Assembly: GCA_013176395.1 (NCBI GenBank)
Contig: JABMLP010000005.1
Span: 124,001-188,000, forward strand
DNA length: 64,000 nt
Direction of reading: 5' to 3'
Source: Venturia oleaginea
Lineage: Eukaryota > Ascomycota > Dothideomycetes > Venturiales > Venturiaceae
The notes under the pieces are model-generated. The model was not told where the DNA came from and ran no database searches. It worked only from the letters and a program-made list of their open reading frames with translations. Shown here piece after piece: positions 31,565 through 42,705 of this stretch. Each line of letters opens with the position of its first letter. The first letter of the stretch is position 1. The position numbers were made by a program, and so were the translations under genes.

Positions 31565-32587
31565 CTACTCTTTTTCCGAGTAGTCCTCTTCTTCAACTTC
31601 TTCATTCTCCTCAGTGGTTCCTTTGGCCCTTTTTGAACCAAGTTGCGTGACTCTTTCTACCTCTGTATCCAACCAGCAGTCTTTCATTCTATGGCCGGCC
31701 TTCCCACAGCGTAAGCAGAGGTTATTTGCCTTCCTATATTCATAGGCTTTAGACGAAATTTTTAACTTGTTTACGCGTGTAGGCTCCCAGTCCATAGCGT
31801 TCAGATCTTTAAAAGACTTCTCTTTATCTCTGAATCGTAACTTATCTTCTGAGGAAGAGAGCATCTTTGCTGTAGTGATTTGCATACTTGTATTCAAAAG
31901 ATCGGACACAAACTGCTGGTAGGAGGTACTCTGAGATTGGCCTATTCTCTGGTTTCGCAGCTCTTGATTTATTGCTTTGTGTAGAAATGCAATTTTAACA
32001 GCGTCAGGCCAAGTCATTCCTCCAGCATTAGCAAGAGTGGTTTCAAAACGGGGAAGAAAAGAGAAGAAGGGTTCTTTCTCTTTTTGTTTGATTGTGGACA
32101 GGCTTACAGTAGCTCTTTGTTGTTGTACTGGATCGCCATAGAAGTTGTCCATATACTGTAACAATTTCTGTCCCGTTTTATCTTCCTCTGGAGCTGTCTT
32201 TACGTAGGCCAGAGTAGCCTGAGCTGCGGAGCCTCGTAGAGAGGAGAAGATGTAGGCAAATTGGTTCCTACTATCCCCTATAGATTCTGCGTCTATCTCC
32301 AACTTCATCCTTGCTTGTTGAAACCACTGAGCCCATTCAGAACGCTTGCCATCAAATTCTTGGAGCTTAGGAAGTACAGCTTTCTTCCTATGTATTCTGT
32401 CTTTTTGTGAATTCTTAGTCTCTTGTCCTTCTACTACGTTCTCAGAGCGAGTAGTGTTAGGCAAGATTGTAAGAATACGCGTAATAGCATCGTTCTGAAT
32501 GGCTAGTTGATGTTGTAATGCTGCCATAGCTTCTTGTAGGGCTTGGGGTTCTTGAGGAACTCTTTGTTCCTGATCTTCTCCTTCCAT
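31565..32587 (-). CDS. gag: A3 Gag polyprotein, intact
   Basis: 340 residues with the CCHC knuckle and acidic tail, the same as A1 Gag. Codon 267 is TGG. The frameshift window is preserved, so Gag and the protease-RT part of Pol could still be produced. Confidence 0.92.
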   Translation of the reverse strand: MEGEDQEQRVPQEPQALQEAMAALQHQLAIQNDAITRILTILPNTTRSENVVEGQETKNSQKDRIHRKKAVLPKLQEFDGKRSEWAQWFQQARMKLEIDAESIGDSRNQFAYIFSSLRGSAAQATLAYVKTAPEEDKTGQKLLQYMDNFYGDPVQQQRATVSLSTIKQKEKEPFFSFLPRFETTLANAGGMTWPDAVKIAFLHKAINQELRNQRIGQSQSTSYQQFVSDLLNTSMQITTAKMLSSSEDKLRFRDKEKSFKDLNAMDWEPTRVNKLKISSKAYEYRKANNLCLRCGKAGHRMKDCWLDTEVERVTQLGSKRAKGTTEENEEVEEEDYSEKE

Positions 32588-33251
32588 ATTTTCACCTATG
32601 AGAGATAATAGAGAGCACTACTATACACACTCCTAGGCTCTACTCTAGAGATTTGCTAGGCAGTATAGAGTCAATGCCTATTAGTATAGGAAGGTGACTA
32701 TAGAATCCCAGAAGGATTTTTACACTATAGTCCGCTCTGCAATCCTTATTACTAAGGACAGAGCTCCCAGGGACTGTGAAGGCCAAGTGTATTAAATCTC
32801 TCTTCCTAGCTCTTTCTTTCCTCAGCTTATTACAGCTTCAACTCCTAAGACTACGCTGTCTTAGGATGACCTGCCCTTGCTTCTTGGAGATTCCTAGCAC
32901 GTTCTAGAAAATCTCAGTTTGAATTCTCTTGAATTCCCTTTTTGGATTGGCCCTTTCGGTTGGCCCTTGCTTCTTGGAGATTCTAGCACCTTCTAGAAAA
33001 TCTCAGCTTAAATTCTCTTGAATTCCCTTTTTGTTTGGCCCTTGAGGTTGGCCCTTGAAGTTGGCCTTTGAGGTTGGCCCTTGCTTCTTGAGTTAGGACA
33101 AGTGTCCTCTTCTTGAAATTCCTTTCTGTTTGGCACTTGAGGTTGGCCCTCGCTTCTTGGATTAGGACAAGTGTCCTCTTCTTGAAATTCCTTTTTGGAG
33201 CTTGCTCTCTGTGAGCCTTTCTTCCTTTGTAAGATTGAGGTACTTAGATAA

Positions 33252-33563
33252 TGTAAGAGTTCAACCCTCAAAGGTGTTTCGCAAGTGAGGGAAGACATGC
33301 TTGTATTTCAAAGTATCTAAGTACAGAGAAGAAAGTGTAAATACAGGAAGGATAGCTCGTATAAATAATCCTCCTCTTACAATAGATCCTTCTAGAAAGT
33401 ATCTTTAAATGGAAACGTGACAGCTTGCGAAATAGAACATGGCAGCTTGCGAAATAGAACATGACAGCTTGCAAAATAGAACATGACAGCTTGCAGAATA
33501 ACAAGAGAACAATTGGAAATCCAGTCATGGATAAGCTAGAGAGAAGGATTCCATCCCTTAACA
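33252..33563 (-). repeat. A3 right LTR, 312 bp, mosaic
   Basis: Reads GTGAGGGAAGACATGCTTGTATTTCAAAG, combining the A-type GAGGG with the B-type TGCTTGTATTTCAAAG. The left LTR of the same element is pure A type, so the two LTRs are no longer matched. The 11-nt self-priming complement TATCTAAGTAC is kept. aaagc follows. Confidence 0.92.
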
Positions 33564-34977
33564 AAAGCACACCCCAGATTAGTCAACGTCGGTCCCAACT
33601 TCGTCAACACAAAACTCAACGCATCGACAGTCGGCGTGATAACCCCGTTCAATCCAGACGGAATACTCTGCGCAGCAAGTTGATAAAGAAGACAACTAGC
33701 CGTAGCAGTGTTAGGCGCAGCGACCAATTTTCCATCTTGGATGAAAGCGCCGAAATTGAGCAGGTCGAAACCGCCGTTGCCCGTGGCGCCACCGAAGAGG
33801 ACGGGGTGCTCGAGGTACATTGCCAAGATTTCGGCGGTGACGTCGTTGTTTGTGTACTAAACGTAAATTGTCAGAACGGTGGGCATTTGGAAAGGGCTGG
33901 GAGATACGTACAGGAGCGACACGGTTGGTCCATCTGTCGGGGATCTTCTCTTGACCGTTGAAGGTGTAAGAGCCATCTGATTGTTGCTCGGCACCGAAGA
34001 AAGATGAAATGGTCGCTTCGTCTGGAGTGTAATTTGGTCCGGATGGCATGAGCTCGTAGAGGAAGGAAGCAGCCCCATAAAGTAGTAGGGAAAGTGGTCC
34101 GAAGTAAAAGTTCGGGTTCTCAGCAAGAGATTGGTTGTATCGTTGAGCGCGGTACAGAGAGAGGCCATCGCGGTCATAGTTGCCACCAGTTGTGGCATGC
34201 ATCATTCTATATAACGTGCCGTTGAAGTTATAATTGTCACCATTGTGGGTGAAATAGTCATTTCGAGTAAGAGATGAGTCGGCCTCGAATTTGTTGTGAC
34301 CATCCAAGCCGGGTTCAGACCCAGTCAATGCGGGGTTAACAGATGTGCGAGTTGTAGCATCGCATCCAATGGAAAGTTTCTCCGTAACAAGATCTCCATC
34401 AGTGAGCGTGAGACCAAGGAGCGCTAGAAGATTGGCAAGATCGTAACCAACGTTGTAAACGTTTTGCTGAGCGTCGACAAGCTCATTATATGTCACGACA
34501 CCATCGCGAGAAAGAAATCCGTGATTGGCGGCGGCATTGAGTCCTGGGCAAGGTCCTCGAATGTCCTATTAGGGTCAGTCATGTTTGCCATATTCGATAG
34601 AGGACAAGACAAACGTTTGGGCCAGGCGCAATGAACTGGTGGTCGGTATCACCATCGGCTGGGACTTTGTAGCCGCCTGTTGGTGATCAGTAAAAGATCA
34701 ATTATCAGAGCCGTAAGACAGACGTACCTTTTCCTGTTCCTTGACTTCCATTCTTTGCACCGCCATATGGGTACCTATCGGAAATGCCAACAGCAGGAAC
34801 GTGGTTGGCGTTGAAGGGGCAGGTGGCAGCACTGCCTGGGCCATTCGTGGTTTGTTGGCGTTTCGCTCTTCTAGCACCGCCGAAGAGACTGCTGTCCACG
34901 CCCTGCATCTCAGACACGAGTGGGAAAGAGAGGGCTCCCTCGGCTAGGATACTTGCGAAGAGGAGTGGGTACTTCAT
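33536..34977 (-). CDS. Heme-thiolate peroxidase, U3 copy, C-terminus exchanged with LTR
   Basis: Exons 34728-34977, 34615-34676, 33912-34565, 33536-33856; introns 51, 49 and 55 bp (one G fewer in intron 3). The reading frame is unbroken through PCP, EAD and the R/E pair. Element A3 replaces the last four residues (LPLT) with FVKGWNPSL, giving 428 residues with a stop in the LTR (33536-33538). All catalytic residues are far from the change, so the protein may still work. 3'-end formation must now use LTR sequence. That is an inference, since no transcript data are available. Confidence 0.82.
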
Positions 34978-35771
34978 GATGATTGCGAAACGAGGTTGTG
35001 ATTGGGGCAAGATGATCAAGGAGGAAAAATGAAGAATGATCATGGTCATAAAGGAAGATGGGACAAGCACTCTTTATACATGAATGGTAATCGAAGAACT
35101 CGTCCAATAATACTCCCCTTCGTCAACTGAAGATCATAACGCTAAACCTTGGACTATGCCTAGCAGGGTAAAAACCCAGGATTTCGATCAACCTGATTGA
35201 TAAAAAGTCCCTGTCGCTTTTTAACGCTTGTAATCTTCATTTGACGGAGGGGAGTACCGAGAGGCCAAAACAAGAGTGTAGAAGACCCACTTCCCCATAC
35301 TGCGGCAGCGCCATCCACCCACCCACCAAGGTCGCTCCTGTTAATGTACCAGGAAACCAGAGAGGCGATCATCTTCGAGCAAAAATTGAGATATCGACGG
35401 TGTCAGTATCCGATTGCTGTGATGAAGAAACAAGCAAGCCGTCAATTCTAGCTGCGGGGGTCGTACCATTGATCAATGATGACCTCCAAATATCTTGAAA
35501 AAGAATTGAACGATTGTAGAACAGAGGACCCTACAATCATTACAATATGTATGAACGATTCGAATAACAGAAAAATCCGGAAATAAGACAGAGGTGAGGG
35601 CCATGTGCCTTGTCGCTAAGACAGAGATGAGTTGGCCCATCTTTGAAGGAGCAACTAAAGTCGAAGATCATAGAGCACGATTTAAAACCCCAATCATCTC
35701 ATTCGTCGACTGCGTTGAAGACCCTGCGGTAGCCTTGGAGTGAAAGTTCTGTATGGGGAAAAATCAGCGGG

Positions 35772-36082
35772 TGTAAGAGTTCAACCCTCAAAGGTGTTTC
35801 GCAAGTGAGAGAAGACTGCTTGTATTTCAAAGTATCTAAGTACAGAGAAGAAAGTGTAAATACAGGAAGGATAGCTCGTATAAATAATCCTCCTCTTACA
35901 ATAGATCCTTCTAGAAAGTATCTTTAAATGGAAACGTGACAGCTTGCGAAATAGAACATGGCAGCTTGCGAAATAGAACATGACAGCTTGCAAAATAGAA
36001 CATGACAGCTTGCAGAATAACAAGAGAACAATTGGAAATCCAGTCATGGATAAGCTAGAGAGAAGGATTCCATCCCTTAACA
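35772..36082 (-). repeat. B3 left LTR, 311 bp, B type
   Basis: Same as B1 and B2 left LTRs by eye. Confidence 0.92.
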
Positions 36083-39000
36083 TTATCCCCTCCCCCCCTC
36101 TCTTGTAGATCGATGTGAGCGTAGTCTCTGAGGGCGTAGTATAGGTCCGTCGTTTTCAAGAACGTTGCCGTAGGCACTTTCAAAAGCGTCCAGAGCTGTA
36201 GTTTGTTGGAGTTCGCTAAGGGGTTCCCACGTAGGATCAACGTAGCCTACCCACTTAACTAAGACTTCTCGTGTTTGTTGTCGACCTCGCCGGCGCCATC
36301 TTGCGGCTAGAATAGCCTCGATACCGTATTCCTCGTCTCCTTGTTCAGTTACTATAGGAGGCGGCTGTGTATTATCTTGTATTTGTGAAGGTAGGGGATC
36401 TGTGCCAGCTCTCCTAAGTAAAGACGTATGAAATCGGTTGTGGATTCCTCTGGGTGTATCAAGCTCGTAAGACATTGAGTTGATAACTCGTGTAACTGTA
36501 TACTTCCCATGAATCCAGTCTAGTTTCTTACAAGGACGTAGGGTTTTTACGTTCTTTAGGTTGAGCCAGACTTTGTCTCCCACTTTAAAAGAGTCAGCCG
36601 GAGCACGATCTCTATTAGAGTAGTATTCTTGCTGTTGCTGAGCTGATACCATTGACGTTTCTGCCCATTCTTGTGCGTCCTTCAATTTTGCTACAAGATC
36701 TTGTGCTTTTTCTTTTGGATTCTCAGGGGTTTTCTGGGGAGCTTCAACAGTTCCTATATGCTCAATGTTATAACCGTGGGTTAAGAAGAAAGGCGATAGG
36801 CCCGTAGCTTGGTTTGGTCTATTATCGAGGCATATTTGAGCAATAGGCAGGAGCTCAACCCAGTCGTCCTGACTAAATGTACAGAACTTACGTAGATAGG
36901 CTTCAACTTCTTGATTTCTTCTTTCCGTAGATCCATCAGTCTCAGGGTGATACGCTGTAGAGAGTCTTCTCTCTATCTTAAGAAGGTGACAAACTTCTTT
37001 CCAGAAAGCATTAACAAATTGCGTGTCCCTATCTGAGACTAGAGATCTAGGAAGCCAGTGTAATCTTACGTAGTTCTGCATAAATAGTTTTGCAAATCCT
37101 TCAGCTCCAAACTGTTCTTTAGGCACTGGGAACAGGATAGTTCCTTTACCCAAGCGGTCAGTAATAACGCAGAGTCTTGTGCATCTTTGGCTCTCTGGTA
37201 ATTCGACTATGAAGTCTACTGAAATATCTTGCCAGATACGGCTAGGGACAGGAAGAGGTTTAAGTAAACCTTTCTTTTTGTCTCGCCAGACTGAAGTTCT
37301 TCCGCAGACGTCACAATTGCGTATAAACTGACGTATATCTTGAGCAAATCCCGGCCAGTAGAACTGTCTGGAGAGAATAGCAATAGTAGCTTCTCGTCCA
37401 GGATGCCCTGATAGGACTGAATCGTGTATTTCTTGAATTACTCCTGTTAAGAGAGGCTCGTAGGAGGGCAACCAGATTCGGTCTCTATAGTAGAGCTGGT
37501 TGTTTTCGACTTTACAATCTCCTATAGAAGTAGGAACCTTTAGCTTAGATGGGAACTGCCTATCTTGCTTTAGAACGCTTTGGAAAATACGTCTGTAGTC
37601 TAGATCTCCTTCGAGTGCAGTTTCCCATCTATCCCTTAGATCACCTGAGAGAAAGGGATTTTGTATAAAGGGGATAGGTTCTTTGTCTACTTCTTGAGCA
37701 TTTTCTTGGGCAGCTTCTTCTCTTGCAGGAGTCTTATCCTCTAGAACGTTAATCCAAAGCTTTGGAGGTAATAACGTTCTAGTTCTTTCAACGATTCTTG
37801 GGTCTTGAATATCCTTTGGGAGATCTTGATCCCTTCGAGTTAAGGCGTCTGGAACTACAGATTCAGAGCCTGGGCGATAGCCTAGTTTGAAGTTAAACTT
37901 AGCTAGTATCTGCGCCCATCTCATTTGCCTTTCATTTAGTTCCCTTTTTACCATAAACTTCTCAAGGTTCTTGTGATCTGTGAGGATAATGAATGGCTTA
38001 CTTAGGCTTAGTAGCTCGCTAGTCCAATGGACTAGAGCTTTGACTATAGCCATAAGTTCTTTGTCGTGGATATCATAATTGCATTCGGCTGGCAAGTGCT
38101 TAGTAGAGAAGAAAGCACATGGTTTCCAGTTACCTAGCTCATCTTTTTGACTAAGTACTGCTCCGGAAGCCCAGCCTGAAGCATCAGGTTCTACTCGCGT
38201 AGGCTTATCTTCATCAAGTGCAGACAGGACAGGTTCTTTGCAAAACTCTGCCTTAAGTTTTTGAAAAGATTCTTCTTGCTCCTTTCCCCATAAAAATGGA
38301 GTATTCTTCTTTGTAAGGCGAACCAGAGGCTCCCTTATTGTTGAGTTATCTTTTACAAAGTCACGGTAGAAGTTTGTAAAGCCTAGGAAGCCACGTACTC
38401 CTCGTAGAGTAGTAGGACGTTCCCATTCTTTAATTGCTTTGATCTTCTCCGGATCCATGTGTAGGCCCGTTTCAGTATCTATAACGAAGCCTAGATACTT
38501 GACTCGTTTGGTATTAAACTCGCACTTCCGAATATCAAGGTATAACCCAGCGTTAAGGCAGCTTTGAAGTATCTTTTCAGTCTTTTCTTCATGGTCTTTA
38601 AGGTTCTTTGAAGAGTATATTACTATATCGTCTAGATAAGCTGAGCAGAACTCGTCTAGGTATCGTCGAAGGATATAGTTTATATACCGTTGAAAAGACG
38701 CAGGTGCACCGGTTAAGCCAAAGGGAGTAACTAGCCATTCAAATAGACCATATCTAGTTCGAAAGGCAGTTTTGAACTCATCTCCCGTTGCGATTCGAAT
38801 CTTGTGGAAGGCAGCATTTACATCAAGCTTACTAAGATACTTAGCACGAGCTAAGGTTAGTAAAGTCTCTTTTACTAACGGTAGCGGGTACCTATCCTTT
38901 CGAGTAATTGCGTTTAAGGCTCGGTAGTCTACGCAAAAGCGTAAGCCCCCTCCTGGTTTCTTCACAAAGAGAACTGGAGACGCAGCAACTGATTTACTCT

Positions 39001-39868
39001 CTCGGATAAAGCCTTTATCTAGTAGCTCTGTAAGAGTCCTTCGCAAAACAAGGAGTTGTTCTCGACCCATACCATATAGAGGTCCCCAAGGAAGTGGTTT
39101 TCCTTCTTCTATAGGTATTTCGTGATCAATCCCAGGGCGATGCGGTGGTAGTCTCTCGGCCCTTTTAGGATCAAAGACAGCAGCGTACTTATGAAACCTC
39201 TTAGGTAGCAATTCCAGTATTTGCTCTGTTGTCAAAGGGACTTTCGGCTTCAAGGCAATATCAATATCTCGAAGAGTAACAGCAAATACTCTAGACGCGT
39301 CTTTGATTTTCTCAAGTGTAGAAGTGACAAGGCGGTGGAATCTTACGGGCGCTACTTGTTGTATATCAAGTTTGTCTTCAAATTTAGCATCGCGAATGCT
39401 AATCCCGTTTGCAAAGGTAAGAGTACCTTTAGATTCATTGATAACGGCTTTGGTGTCCTTGAGAAAAGGCCTGCCTAGTAGAAGATCCTCAAATTGTCCC
39501 GGGACTATATAAGCAAAAGCGTTGCATATAAGTCCCCCTAAATCTAGGTTCAACTTCGCAATTTTTGTCACTTGGGTCTGTCCTTCTTCCTTAAGAACTC
39601 CACCTATAGTACGCGGACTAATAGGGAGTACTTCAAGGTCCATCTGCGAAGCTTTCTCCTCGTTTATTGATGCGTAGCAGCTAGATCCATTATCAAGGAG
39701 AGTTTTAAGAGAGTATATATCGTTCACTATAGTATTTGTGTAGAAAAGGCGGGAGAGCATCTTGGGTCTGAACTGCTCCCATTCTTTTTCTATCCGAGAA
39801 CGGTGTGAATCAGTGTCTTTGTTCGAATTCAAAATACTATTTACTCTCTCAATTGACTCCTTTGACAA
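36083..39868 (-). CDS. pol: B3 Pol polyprotein, open
   Basis: 1,261 codons matching A1 Pol in all domains. Expression is doubtful because gag upstream has both a frameshift and the codon-267 stop. Confidence 0.93.
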   Translation of the reverse strand: MSKESIERVNSILNSNKDTDSHRSRIEKEWEQFRPKMLSRLFYTNTIVNDIYSLKTLLDNGSSCYASINEEKASQMDLEVLPISPRTIGGVLKEEGQTQVTKIAKLNLDLGGLICNAFAYIVPGQFEDLLLGRPFLKDTKAVINESKGTLTFANGISIRDAKFEDKLDIQQVAPVRFHRLVTSTLEKIKDASRVFAVTLRDIDIALKPKVPLTTEQILELLPKRFHKYAAVFDPKRAERLPPHRPGIDHEIPIEEGKPLPWGPLYGMGREQLLVLRRTLTELLDKGFIRESKSVAASPVLFVKKPGGGLRFCVDYRALNAITRKDRYPLPLVKETLLTLARAKYLSKLDVNAAFHKIRIATGDEFKTAFRTRYGLFEWLVTPFGLTGAPASFQRYINYILRRYLDEFCSAYLDDIVIYSSKNLKDHEEKTEKILQSCLNAGLYLDIRKCEFNTKRVKYLGFVIDTETGLHMDPEKIKAIKEWERPTTLRGVRGFLGFTNFYRDFVKDNSTIREPLVRLTKKNTPFLWGKEQEESFQKLKAEFCKEPVLSALDEDKPTRVEPDASGWASGAVLSQKDELGNWKPCAFFSTKHLPAECNYDIHDKELMAIVKALVHWTSELLSLSKPFIILTDHKNLEKFMVKRELNERQMRWAQILAKFNFKLGYRPGSESVVPDALTRRDQDLPKDIQDPRIVERTRTLLPPKLWINVLEDKTPAREEAAQENAQEVDKEPIPFIQNPFLSGDLRDRWETALEGDLDYRRIFQSVLKQDRQFPSKLKVPTSIGDCKVENNQLYYRDRIWLPSYEPLLTGVIQEIHDSVLSGHPGREATIAILSRQFYWPGFAQDIRQFIRNCDVCGRTSVWRDKKKGLLKPLPVPSRIWQDISVDFIVELPESQRCTRLCVITDRLGKGTILFPVPKEQFGAEGFAKLFMQNYVRLHWLPRSLVSDRDTQFVNAFWKEVCHLLKIERRLSTAYHPETDGSTERRNQEVEAYLRKFCTFSQDDWVELLPIAQICLDNRPNQATGLSPFFLTHGYNIEHIGTVEAPQKTPENPKEKAQDLVAKLKDAQEWAETSMVSAQQQQEYYSNRDRAPADSFKVGDKVWLNLKNVKTLRPCKKLDWIHGKYTVTRVINSMSYELDTPRGIHNRFHTSLLRRAGTDPLPSQIQDNTQPPPIVTEQGDEEYGIEAILAARWRRRGRQQTREVLVKWVGYVDPTWEPLSELQQTTALDAFESAYGNVLENDGPILRPQRLRSHRSTREGGRG

Positions 39869-39915
39869 TTTTGCTCTATCTACTCTACGCCTCCATCCAC
39901 GACTTTGGATAGAGG

Positions 39916-40937
39916 CTACTCTTTTTCCGAGTAGTCCTCTTCTTCAACTTCTTCATTCTCCTCAGTGGTTCCTTTGGCCCTTTTTGAACCAAGTTGCGTG
40001 ACTCTTTCTACCTCTGTATCCAACCAGCAGTCTTTCATTCTATGGCCGGCCTTCCCACAGCGTAAGCAGAGGTTATTTGCCTTCCTATATTCATAGGCTT
40101 TAGACGAAATTTTTAACTTGTTTACGCGTGTAGGCTCCTAGTCCATAGCGTTCAGATCTTTAAAAGACTTCTCTTTATCTCTGAATCGTAACTTATCTTC
40201 TGAGGAAGAGAGCATCTTTGCTGTAGTGATTTGCATACTTGTATTCAAAAGATCGGACACAAACTGCTGGTAGGAGGTACTCTGAGATTGGCCTATTCTC
40301 TGGTTTCGCAGCTCTTGATTTATTGCTTTGTGTAGAAATGCAATTTTAACAGCGTCAGGCCAAGTCATTCCTCCAGCATTAGCAAGAGTGGTTTCAAAAC
40401 GGGGAAGAAAAGAGAAGAAGGGTTCTTTCTCTTTTGTTTGATTGTGGACAGGCTTACAGTAGCTCTTTGTTGTTGTACTGGATCGCCATAGAAGTTGTCC
40501 ATATACTGTAACAATTTCTGTCCCGTTTTATCTTCCTCTGGAGCTGTCTTTACGTAGGCCAGAGTAGCCTGAGCTGCGGAGCCTCGTAGAGAGGAGAAGA
40601 TGTAGGCAAATTGGTTCCTACTATCCCCTATAGACTCTGCGTCTATCTCCAACTTCATCCTTGCTTGTTGAAACCACTGAGCCCATTCAGAACGCTTGCC
40701 ATCAAATTCTTGGAGCTTAGGAAGTACAGCTTTCTTCCTATGTATTCTGTCTTTTTGTGAATTCTTAGTCTCTTGTCCTTCTACTACGTTCTCAGAGCGA
40801 GTAGTGTTAGGCAAGATTGTAAGAATACGCGTAATAGCATCGTTCTGAATGGCTAGTTGATGTTGTAATGCTGCCATAGCTTCTTGTAGGGCTTGGGGTT
40901 CTTGAGGAACTCTTTGTTCCTGATCTTCTCCTTCCAT
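39916..40937 (-). pseudogene. gag: B3 gag, frameshift plus nonsense
   Basis: One T is missing from the T5 run near 40433 (T4 here), which shifts the frame after codon 169 or so (..STIKQK) and ends the product about 190 residues in. TAG at 40138-40140 is the stop shared with B1 and B2. The frameshift is a homopolymer change and may be a sequencing error; the nonsense change is not. Confidence 0.88.
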
Positions 40938-41599
40938 ATTTTTACCTATGAGAGATAATAGAGAGCACTACTATACACACTCCTAGGCTCTACTCTAGAG
41001 ATTTGCTAGGCAGTATAGAGTCAATGCCTATTAGTATAGGAAGGTGACTATAGAATCCCAGAAGGATTTTTACACTATAGTCCGCTCTGCAATCCTTATT
41101 ACTAAGGACAGAGCTCCCAGGGACTGTGAAGGCCAAGTGTATTAAATCTCTCTTCCTAGCTCTTTCTTTCCTCAGCTTATTACAGCTTCAACTCCTAAGA
41201 CTACGCTGTCTTAGGATGACCTGCCCTTGCTTCTTGGAGATTCCAGCACGTTCTAGAAAATCTCAGTTTGAATTCTCTTGAATTCCCTTTTGGATTGGCC
41301 CTTTCGGTTGGCCCTTGCTTCTTGGAGATTCTAGCACCTTCTAGAAAATCTCAGCTTAAATTCTCTTGAATTCCCTTTTTGTTTGGCCCTTGAGGTTGGC
41401 CCTTGAAGTTGGCCTTTGAGGTTGGCCCTTGCTTCTTGAGTTAGGACAAGTGTCCTCTTCTTGAAATTCCTTTCTGTTTGGCCCTTGAGGTTGGCCCTCG
41501 CTTCTTGGATTAGGACAAGTGTCCTCTTCTTGAAATTCCTTTTTGGAGCTTGCTCTCTGTGAGCCTTTCTTCCTTTGTAAGACTGAGGTACTTAGATAA

Positions 41600-41931
41600 T
41601 GTAAGAGTTCAACCCTCAAAGGTGTTTCGCAAGTGAGGGAAGACAGCTTATATTTCAAGTATCTCAGTACAGAGAAGAAAGTGTAAGTACAGGAAGGATA
41701 GCTAGTATATATAATCCTCCTCTTACAATAGATCCTTCTAGAAAGTATCTTTAAATGGAAACGTGACAGCTTGCAAAATAGAACATGGCAGCTTGCGAAA
41801 TAGAACATGACAGCTTGCAAAATAGAACATGACAGCTTGCAAAATAGAACATGACAGCTTGCAGAATAACAAGAGAACAATTGGAAATCCAGTCATGGAT
41901 AAGCTAGAGAGAAGGATTCCATCCCTTAACA
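41600..41931 (-). repeat. B3 right LTR, 332 bp, C type, joined to GH45
   Basis: Same as the right LTRs of B1 and B2; ATG 41895 is in frame with GH45. Confidence 0.92.
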
Positions 41932-42705
41932 CCCTCCTACTCATAGCTCTCCTGACACTTACTGTCACCGCGGCCCCCGGCACCTCGACTCACTACTGGG
42001 ACTGCTGCATGGTAGATTCGTAGCTCCAGTGACAACTGCTCAACTAACACGCCCCAGCCCTCCTGCGCCTGGCCAAACATAGCCCCAGTTACAAACCCCG
42101 TCCGCGTCTGCGGCGTGAACGACAAATGGCTGTCCGAAAACAGCACACAGAACTCCTGCGTCTACGCCCCAAACCAGCGTCCCAACATACCCACCGAAGA
42201 AGCTGTCTGGGGTGATGCCTTTACATGTCGTAATACCTCTCCATGGGCCGTCAGCGACCAACTCGCTTACGGATTCGCTGCCGTCAAGGTAGGATGGAAG
42301 AATCAGTGGGACACTTGGTGATTTTATCTCTGCTCAATTTATGAAGAAAGTACACGTGCTAACTTCCCACAAAGCTGCTCATGCTACCACCTAAAATTCA
42401 CCTCCACCGCCCTCGCCGGCAAAACCATGATCGTTCAAGCAACAAACACCGGCACCGACCTCATCGACAACCAATTCGACATCATGATTCCCGGCGGCGG
42501 CGTCGGACTCTTCGGCAACCACGCTTGTGAACAGCAGTGGGGTAAAATCGACATGGGAGACCAGTATGGTGGGTTCAAGAGGAGGGAGATGTGTGATCAA
42601 CTGCCACCCTCTTGGAGAGATGGCTGTTATTTGCGATTCGACTGGTATGAGAATGTGGGGAATCCGACTGTAGATTGGTATGAGGTGGCTTGTCCAAAGA
42701 GTTGA
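41895..42705 (+). pseudogene. GH45 endoglucanase, copy 3, frameshift at C-terminus
   Basis: Exons 41895-42011, 42058-42317, 42375-42705. One A is missing from the AAAA run near 42698, so the protein ends ..VACPKS in place of CPKELTDLTGCKRT, losing about ten residues and one cysteine. Both catalytic aspartates and the CCSCY motif are still present, so if the change is real the enzyme could be partly functional. As a homopolymer indel it may be a base-calling error. LTR-derived start as in the other copies. Confidence 0.8.

Larger units (their letters stand above)
27421..33563 (-). mobile_element. LTR retrotransposon A3 (same insertion as A1), mosaic 5' end
   Basis: 6,143 bp inserted at the same nucleotide as A1 with the same target duplication aaagc (27416-27420 and 33564-33568). 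Left LTR and coding region follow A1. The 5' LTR and the adjacent leader carry B4-like variants (see findings). Pol has a one-base insertion. Confidence 0.94.
35772..41931 (-). mobile_element. Hybrid LTR element B3, no target duplication
   Basis: 6,160 bp with the B1-type junctions and unlike LTRs. Two one-base losses relative to B1: one T in gag near 40433 and one T in the leader near 41289. It carries the shared gag W267 stop. Confidence 0.9.
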
